The position numbers were made by a program, and so were the translations under genes. The notes below the pieces were generated by a model that saw only the letters and a program-made list of their open reading frames with translations, was not told where the DNA came from and made no database searches. Source: Liolophura sinensis (Eukaryota > Mollusca > Polyplacophora > Chitonida > Chitonidae). From it: 64,000 bases of DNA. The stretch spans positions 13,015,386 to 13,079,385 of the forward strand of contig NC_088306.1 in NCBI RefSeq assembly GCF_032854445.1. The letters are read 5' to 3'. This document shows positions 57,561 through 64,000 of the stretch, piece by piece (the stretch's first letter is position 1; the number at the start of each line of letters is the position of its first letter).

Positions 57561-60422
57561 TTGTGACGGGAGATGTATGCTGGTTTATCCTGGTAGCTGT
57601 CTATTTGTTGGCGTTTCAATGCAATACAATTGTTGTTGTTCTAACACGTAAGCATGCAAATAATATGTGGTTTTACACTTTAAATGTGTATGCACCACAA
57701 AGACAACTCGTTAATATTAGAGTTCCGGGTCGGGTCATACTGAAGAAATCAGCACTGAGTCAGAGAGGGTAGAGCATGGAAACAGGACTGGTTGGCTCGG
57801 TGTCCATTTAAGGTGACTTGGTTGGGTGTCTTATCTGGTGTCTTTAGCATGTTACTTCACTGGCGGCAGCACTTTGGAGGAATTGACTGGCAAGGAGACA
57901 CATCATATGTACACACACCTAATGACTCCCAGTCATAAATCATAACTATTATATGCCACATAAATACAATCTTACATTACATTTTTCATTAAAAAAATAT
58001 ACTTCAGTACTGTAATTAATGTAACTGACTGACATTATAATAAGATTATTGTGGAGTGTTTAAATTTAAAACTTACATGTACATTTATATGTATAATAAT
58101 GTATGTAATTGGTCATAGAAAAAAATTGAATTTCAGCAGAAGGAGTAGTTGACAACAACTCTTGAATTTTCTTCCTTAGTTGGCTAAGTGATGTATCTTG
58201 ATTTGAGAAATATTTCAAAGCGCTATCTAGCTTTCAACATTGTGAACTGGTAAGGTAAAAAGGGAGTAAATTGTACAGTTGTTTGTTCTGGAGCATAGTT
58301 CAGACACCAAGTACATCAAAGATAAAGCTTTGAAGTGGTGAAGCCTTCTTGTGCAAATGACCATATACCTACATTATATTAACTAGGTAACAAAGATCTC
58401 CTATGTACTTTACCTGATCTATGACTGCTCACTGAAAATACAAAATTTAACACATGCGTTAATGAGAGTGTGATGTTTAAATATCTAAAAAAAGTATTTA
58501 ATATATTACTTTTGCGATACCATATTCTGAAAGCCTCAGTAGGAAAACCACTGTAGGTGATATCCAGATCTTTTCGTCCCTTTGAATAGGAAATTACAGC
58601 CATCTAAAACGGCTTCAGGAACAAATGTGGGTTTCTTTTCAAGACTGTTGAAAGTGAACTGTACGTGGTGTTTCTAAATGGCCATATTTCAAAAACAATT
58701 GGGAATTTGGAGCCATAATTTGGCAAACCTTCCTGATGCTAAGGTATTTTTAAGAATTTCTTCAGAATAATGCATGATTTGACACGGAATGATCCTGTTG
58801 CCTCATGAATGTGGGATATTACTTTGTGGGTGTGACGTTGCTTTGCTTGAGCGCGTGACCTTTGTATATCCCCTTTTGCGACATATCATGTGACTGTGTA
58901 TTGACCAACGGAAACCAAGAATTATTCAGTGAGGTATGATTTTAGGAGATGTTATAGTATTATATGTTAGATAACTGACCTTATTACCATTGTTTTAGTG
59001 AATACCAACCTGCAGGAGCCATGGTATTTCACACTTGTATAGTTATGATTCAGCTCTGAAACTTGTGGATAAAACCTGTAAGTAGATCAAAATAACTAAA
59101 AAAAATTTACAATGGGCTTTTAATTTCTTATCCCTCAAAGCAGCTTGATCATACATTGAGAGTACATATAAACAGAGCAAAACCTGATGTATGATTACAT
59201 GGAGGTGGTACATTCTACAAAAAAGGGACAAAGTGGGCATTTCCACTATCAATCTATTAACATTGCGCCAGAGATAAAAGGGGCAGGTTGTAGCAGCCTT
59301 CTAGAAAGGCTACCATCTAAGGCTTGAGCTGTTAGATAAAGTACAAGTCAGTTCAGGGTATGACATTTTAATGCGTTGATTTGCCATGAAACTGTCGATG
59401 GTAGTCTATTCCAGTGTAAAGTGCAGCAGAAAATAAATCTTCACATGTGAGCTGAAGTGTTACAATGTACATAACCTGATATTGATGATGTCATTGCTTG
59501 TTGCTTTGTTTATTGCGTGCTGAATTGTGGGTATGAAATGGGGATTACTGTATTTCTCCTAAGGTTTCTTAAGGAAAAATGCTCTTTCAGAAACAGACTC
59601 CTTAAAGGGATACTTTGGAGGCCAACACTTAAATTCTTCCAATGGGAAATCAATCACACTTGACAAAAACTTAACAAAGTTGGTCTACAGTGGGGATGAA
59701 TCAGTGAGAATCAAGCCAAATGTGTCACTTGAAGAATGCTAAACATTATGTGGAACACATAACACAAGGCTGCAAATCATTGAAAGGGTAACCGTTATTG
59801 TGACACTTTGTTGTTGCTTCTAGCAAACCCTTTTTTTTGCTCCTATGAAAAGGCTTTAGGGGCGAGAAAGACATGTGGTGAGTCACGTGTTTGTCAAAAA
59901 TATGGCAGAACATAAGTGTAAAATTACATGTACATGTAGAATATTAACTTTGCTGTAAGTGAAATAGTATGCTACGCATACAGGTGCATTAGATGTATTG
60001 ACAAAGTACAAGGATAAGGCTAGTAGCCAAAGACTGTGATTTCTGGTCACCCATCAGGAAGATAGAAGTACTCATTAAATGTTCAGAGTATATGTACCTT
60101 TCTTTTATAGTATAGACTTAGGGTTTGCTAGGAATAGAAATGTTTTTTTTTTTTTTTTTTTTTAAATCTTGTGATGTGACCATTGCTTGTGATAACAGGC
60201 ATGCACTTGTTTTGAGAATAAACCTTTTCATCAGCCGATCACTGGCACAAAACTTGTTGTGATATGATACATGTATAATATATAGTCTGATTAAGCAGTA
60301 ATACCATCTTCCATGGCAGTGGATGGTACGTGTTAGTGCAGTAATGTACAGCATACATGTAAAATACATGTACTTCTGGAATTCAACTATACACTTATAG
60401 CTGTGTTGCTTTTGTTCCTCAG
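57561..60422. other. gene-free stretch, probably 5' intron of the TBL1XR1-type gene
   Basis: AT-rich DNA with no recognised exon, a degraded SINE-like tail at about 57893-57945 and a 20-T run at 60144-60163. It ends at the pyrimidine-rich acceptor TGTTGCTTTTGTTCCTCAG (60404-60422). Confidence 0.4.
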
Positions 60423-60429
60423 ATCTTTG

Positions 60430-60456
60430 ATGTTGTGTGCAGAATTTGGCAGATGA
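60430..60456 (+). CDS. upstream ORF 1 (8 codons) in the TBL1XR1-type leader
   Basis: ATG at 60430, then TTG TGT GCA GAA TTT GGC AGA, and TGA at 60454-60456. The stop overlaps the start of uORF 2 as ATGA. It is present in the mRNA only if the acceptor at 60421-60422 is used; a second AG at 60441-60442 would remove it. Translation is not shown. Confidence 0.35.
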
Positions 60457-60482
60457 CAACGACTTGCAAGCAAGCAAGATGA
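60453..60482 (+). CDS. upstream ORF 2 (9 codons) overlapping the main start
   Basis: ATG at 60453, then ACA ACG ACT TGC AAG CAA GCA AGA, and TGA at 60480-60482. The stop overlaps the main ATG (60479-60481) as ATGA, an arrangement that could permit termination-reinitiation. It is kept with either AG acceptor. Confidence 0.4.
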
Positions 60483-60536
60483 GTTTCAGCAGCGATGAGG
60501 TCAATTTTCTTGTCTACCGATACCTTCAGGAATCTG
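60479..60536 (+). CDS. TBL1XR1: TBL1X/TBL1XR1 (ebi) homologue, first coding exon
   Basis: The exon encodes [19 protein letters not shown] plus the first base of the next codon, then donor G/GTGAGT at 60537. Human TBL1XR1 and TBL1X share [17 protein letters not shown] at the same place; this is the start of the LisH motif used for tetramerisation and for binding the N-CoR/SMRT corepressor. The full protein, an F-box-like plus WD40-repeat exchange factor of the N-CoR/SMRT-HDAC3 complex acting in the nucleus, continues beyond the window: no second exon is seen up to 64000, so intron 1 is at least 3.4 kb. The exon probably starts at 60423, after TTCCTCAG, giving a 56-nt leader with two tiny upstream ORFs. 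The symbol follows the vertebrate name; invertebrates usually have one gene ancestral to both TBL1X and TBL1XR1. Confidence 0.9.
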
Positions 60537-60669
60537 GTGAGTTCTTCCTATAAGGTCACCTTTAAAATTTGGAATTGAAAGAAGCTGTCAAGCAGATATA
60601 AATTTGTGGCTTTAGATGCCAACATGTGAGTTTTGGCTTTGACAGATTTGGTTAGTTTTACCCTGTAGA

Positions 60670-61705
60670 TCTACCTGGTTAGTCATATACTGTAGGTCTA
60701 ACTGCTTCCGCACACCTGAGCCCTGGTTAGTCGTACACTGTAGGCCTAACTGCTTCACACACCTGAGCCCTGGTTAGTCATACACTGTAGGTCTAACTGC
60801 TTCACACACCTGAGCCCTGGTTAGTCGTACACTGTAGGTCTAACTGCTTCCACACACCTGAGCCCTGGTTAGTCGTACACTGTAGGTCTAACTGCTTCCA
60901 CACACCTGAACCATGGTTAGTCATACACTGTAGGTCTAACTGCTTCACACACCTGAGCCCTGGTTAGTCATACACTGTAGGTCTAACTGCTTCCACACAC
61001 CTGAACTGTGGTTAGTCGTACACTGTAGGTCTGCTTCCACACATCTGAAACGTGGTTAGTCATACACTGTAGGTCTAACTGCTTCCACACATCTGAACCC
61101 TGGTTAGTCGCACACTGTAGGTCTAACTGCTTCACACACCTGAGCCCTGGTTAGTCGTACACTGTAGGTCTAACTACTTCCACACACCTGAACCGTGGCT
61201 AGTCATTCACTGTAGTTCTAACTGCTTCCACACACCTGAGCCCTGGTTAGTCATATACTGTAGGTCTAACTGCTTCCCGCACACCTGAGCCCTGGTTAGT
61301 CATACCTGTAGGTCTAACTGCTTCACACACCTGAGCCCTGGTTAGTCATACACTGTAGGCCTAACTGCTTCACACACCTGAGCCCTGGTTAGTTGTACAC
61401 TGTAGGTCTAACTGCTTCCACACCTGAGCCCTGGTTAGTCATACACTGTAGGTCTAACTTGCTTCACACACCTGAGCCCTGGTTAGTCATACACTGTAGG
61501 TCTAACTGCTTCCACACACTGAGCCCTGGTTAGTCATACACTGTAGGTCTAACTGCTTCCACACACCTGAGCCCCTGGTTAGTCATACACTGTAGGTCTA
61601 ACTGCTTCCACACACCTGAGCCCTGGTTAGTCGTACACTGTAGGTCTAACTGCTTCCACACACCCGAACCGTGGTTAGTCATACACTGTAGATTTAACTG
61701 CTTCT
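60670..61705. repeat. minisatellite, 47-48-bp unit, about 22 copies, in TBL1XR1-type intron 1
   Basis: Tandem units of CCCTGGTTAGTCATACACTG, then TAGGTCTAACTGCTTC and CACACACCTGAG, start about 130 bp after the exon's donor site. Copies differ by single substitutions (CATAC/CGTAC) and small indels (CTTCACAC/CTTCCACACAC). The units are unrelated to the neighbouring exon. Confidence 0.95.
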
Positions 61706-64000
61706 ACACATTCCAGCCCTGTTGTTTAGCTGCTTAGCTGCAGCTCAAGCCCTTCTGCCTTAGTGTGGGTGGAGAGGTTTTCCTGCATAACATTTGAGTC
61801 TTGTTAGCTGTACAGAGTAGACTTGAAATGAAAAAATGAAAAAAACAACGCCCAGTGTTACTGCTGTAGGGCGTATGTGAGTTATGTGTTCTCTGGAGGG
61901 CCGAGTGGGGCGCTCACGCACATACCGAAGTTGGGGGTTAGAACTCTGGAGGTGCATGGCCTTTGTGTACATGAGTGTTGTGCGAATAGGGAGTGTTCAC
62001 AGTTACAACAGAATCTACACTCAGGCTTTACCTATGACTTTGTTTTATTTTGTTTTCTTTTTGTGGCAGTATCCATAAGTGTCAGTAGTTTATTTAAGCC
62101 ACACTAAGCATTAGTCCATCAACGCCTCTCAACAAACATGGCGCAGATTTCAATCTAACTGACCTCCTCTGATCGTTCATGGTGGAATCTCTTAATTTAC
62201 TATACTCACCTGTGAAACTAATTAACCTGCTGTGTGTGGTCACATTGACTGCTAGAGCTTCAGTGCTACAGGGAACTTTGGCCATGTCAATTTTGACAGC
62301 CATTTTGAAGTGTCACGTGACGTACTTATGGGTTTGAAATGTAACTGAGTTTTGACAATGAAATCCTCGAGAAAACTTACATCTCGATTGCCGTCTACAT
62401 GAACAAGTTCAATCCAAACAGGCATAAAAAAATAACTTTTGTTTTTAGTGCAGATAAGTTTGGGTGCCTAAAAACAGGCTACGAGGAATGCACGCGTCAT
62501 AGGACAAACATGTAATCTAACCCCAGCTTTTGGTATATGCGCTCATATACCACATTCTTTTGGTATTGCTTGATATCCAAATTTGATAGTCTAGAAAGAA
62601 GAAAAAACCAACGTTGGCAACATTTTCTATGTGTACATATATATGCCTGTTAGCTTAACAACCTGCATATCACATCTCTGGGTAAAACACAAGTTAACAG
62701 TCTTGCCTGATACTGCCAGATTATCATACATCACTCTTTGCGACATAAACAAACTGTCTGCATGCCAGAAAGAGCTAGAATTCGCTAGCCCCTTGCCCAA
62801 ACAACCAGACCTCATGCATTGTCAAGTAGGTCTACTTGTAGTGTTGCTACTAGACCCTCGTCTTGACCACCACCTTGTCGTGGCCTCGTAAAGTCGTAAG
62901 GTTATTTTCCAGGTATTAGATCGGTTCTTCTGAGTTTTTATGTGCACAAAACCTTGACCTGTTTAAAATGGTTACTTGCAAAATATTGGTATGAATAAAC
63001 ATGGTGAAAAGGACAATTTCTTACGTCATATTTATGGAATGTTTCCACTTCCTCGCCGTAGTCCAAAAATGCCTTATTTACAAATTATAAGAATTACATG
63101 TAGGTTGTTTGACATTGCCCAACCCAACCTCACAATTAGGTCAGTTACAGTTTTTATCTTTTAGGGTGTAAATGACAATGGCAATGGCATGTGCAAAGAT
63201 TTCCTGTAGAAAAAACTCAATAAAAATGAGTGTGGGCCCTTATTATTAGGTAGGGTGGGTTATGCAAAACAAACATAATTCTAAAGACCACCTGAACAGC
63301 ATTATTAATGCATATGAAAGGTTGTGAAATGTTTGAAGAAAAAATTTAATAGTGTTCTAAATGTTGCACGTTTTTCTCTCACAAATTAAGGAGGTTAGTT
63401 AACCCATGATATTAACCCACATGATGGTTTATACCATTTGTGTGGGGGGAAATTTACCAAACCTTACCTCCCTTGACCCAGAAAAATGGAATATCCTGAA
63501 GAAAAGATTAATGCTTTTCAACTTGAAATGGGTCTGAGGCCCTTGAGGGGTGTGGTTAGTGCAACTTACACTTGGGCACATTTACAGGGCAGAATGGAGA
63601 TAAATTGTTTTCAGTGTTTCATTGAGTACATGTACACAAGTTTAGAGTATTATTGTGGACATATCAATCTGTTTTGAGTGACACTGACAGCCATAGGCCA
63701 GTTATTAGTCTTGACAGTGATAGGCCAGGTGCTAGTCTTGTCTTTCTCAGTAAGTATAGTGATGTTAATAATGTGCATAATTATTCATTGGTTGGTTTAT
63801 CTTCCTGAAGGCCTTGTACATGTACACATAAGTGTAACATACATGTAGTTTCTGGTTTCATTCCTCGCTTGGAACCATCTTCAGTATTATGTTTAGGTGC
63901 CCACCTTTAACTTTCCTTTAAGTTGATGAACCCTTCCAGCATTATGTTTTGGATTGCGCCCCTCTCTGCACCCTCTTCTGTTTCCTTATGTCACCCTCTT
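61706..64000. other. intron 1 of the TBL1XR1-type gene, remainder
   Basis: No exon or clear repeat is recognised. A C-rich leftover of the array (61700-61760) is followed by AT-rich DNA. Open frames at 61877-62107, 62631-62891 and 63486-63677 show no motifs. The next exon of the gene must lie to the right of the window. Confidence 0.4.

Noticed and set aside
60118-60504. 128-residue minus-strand open frame opposite the TBL1XR1-type exon
   Set aside because: It is antisense to a clearly conserved exon, includes a 20-base homopolymer (poly-Lys) and has no recognisable domain.

Overview
The window is animal nuclear DNA: AT-rich, gene-poor, with GT-AG introns and many tRNA-derived SINEs, minisatellites and decayed mobile elements. 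The dominant SINE (tail reading TTTATTTGATTGGTGTTTTACG on the opposite strand), the abundant ATGTACATGTA strings and the divergence of the genes suggest a marine lophotrochozoan, most likely a mollusc. That placement is inference.

Three host genes can be supported. (1) A complete SPRYD7 (CLLD6) homologue on the minus strand, five coding exons between 13488 and 4888. Assembled, it is 590 nt, one base short of the 591 nt (196 aa plus stop) of the vertebrate protein, and protein similarity changes frame at one point in exon 3. (2) A single-exon FAM43-type PID/PTB-domain gene on the minus strand (41165-41992). (3) The first coding exon of the TBL1X/TBL1XR1 (ebi) corepressor gene on the plus strand (ATG at 60479, donor at 60537); the rest lies beyond the window.

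Layout: 1-4887, 3' flank of SPRYD7; 4888-13488, SPRYD7 with large repeat-filled introns; 13.5-17.2 kb, SINEs and a minisatellite; 17.2-22.25 kb, an inverted-repeat element abutting a decayed Ty3/Gypsy LTR element; 22.3-25.4 kb, a 15-bp minisatellite split by SINEs; 25.48-30.09 kb, a decayed, shortened Polinton/Maverick-like element with long terminal inverted repeats; 30.1-41.1 kb, gene-free with foldback elements and tandem repeats; 41.2-42.0 kb, FAM43; 42-57 kb, gene-free with SINEs, a 174-bp MITE and a large palindrome; 57.3-64 kb, 5' part of the TBL1XR1-type gene.

The most unusual structure is in SPRYD7 intron 4. About 21 head-to-tail copies of an 88-bp unit (about 7441-9329) were built from the 3' end of exon 4, its splice donor and the adjoining intron. 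Each unit keeps a GTGAGT donor and a 33-nt, phase-preserving exon-like segment. A second notable feature is a cascade of two tiny upstream ORFs, linked by ATGA overlaps to each other and to the TBL1XR1-type start codon. The three host genes show no evident shared pathway.
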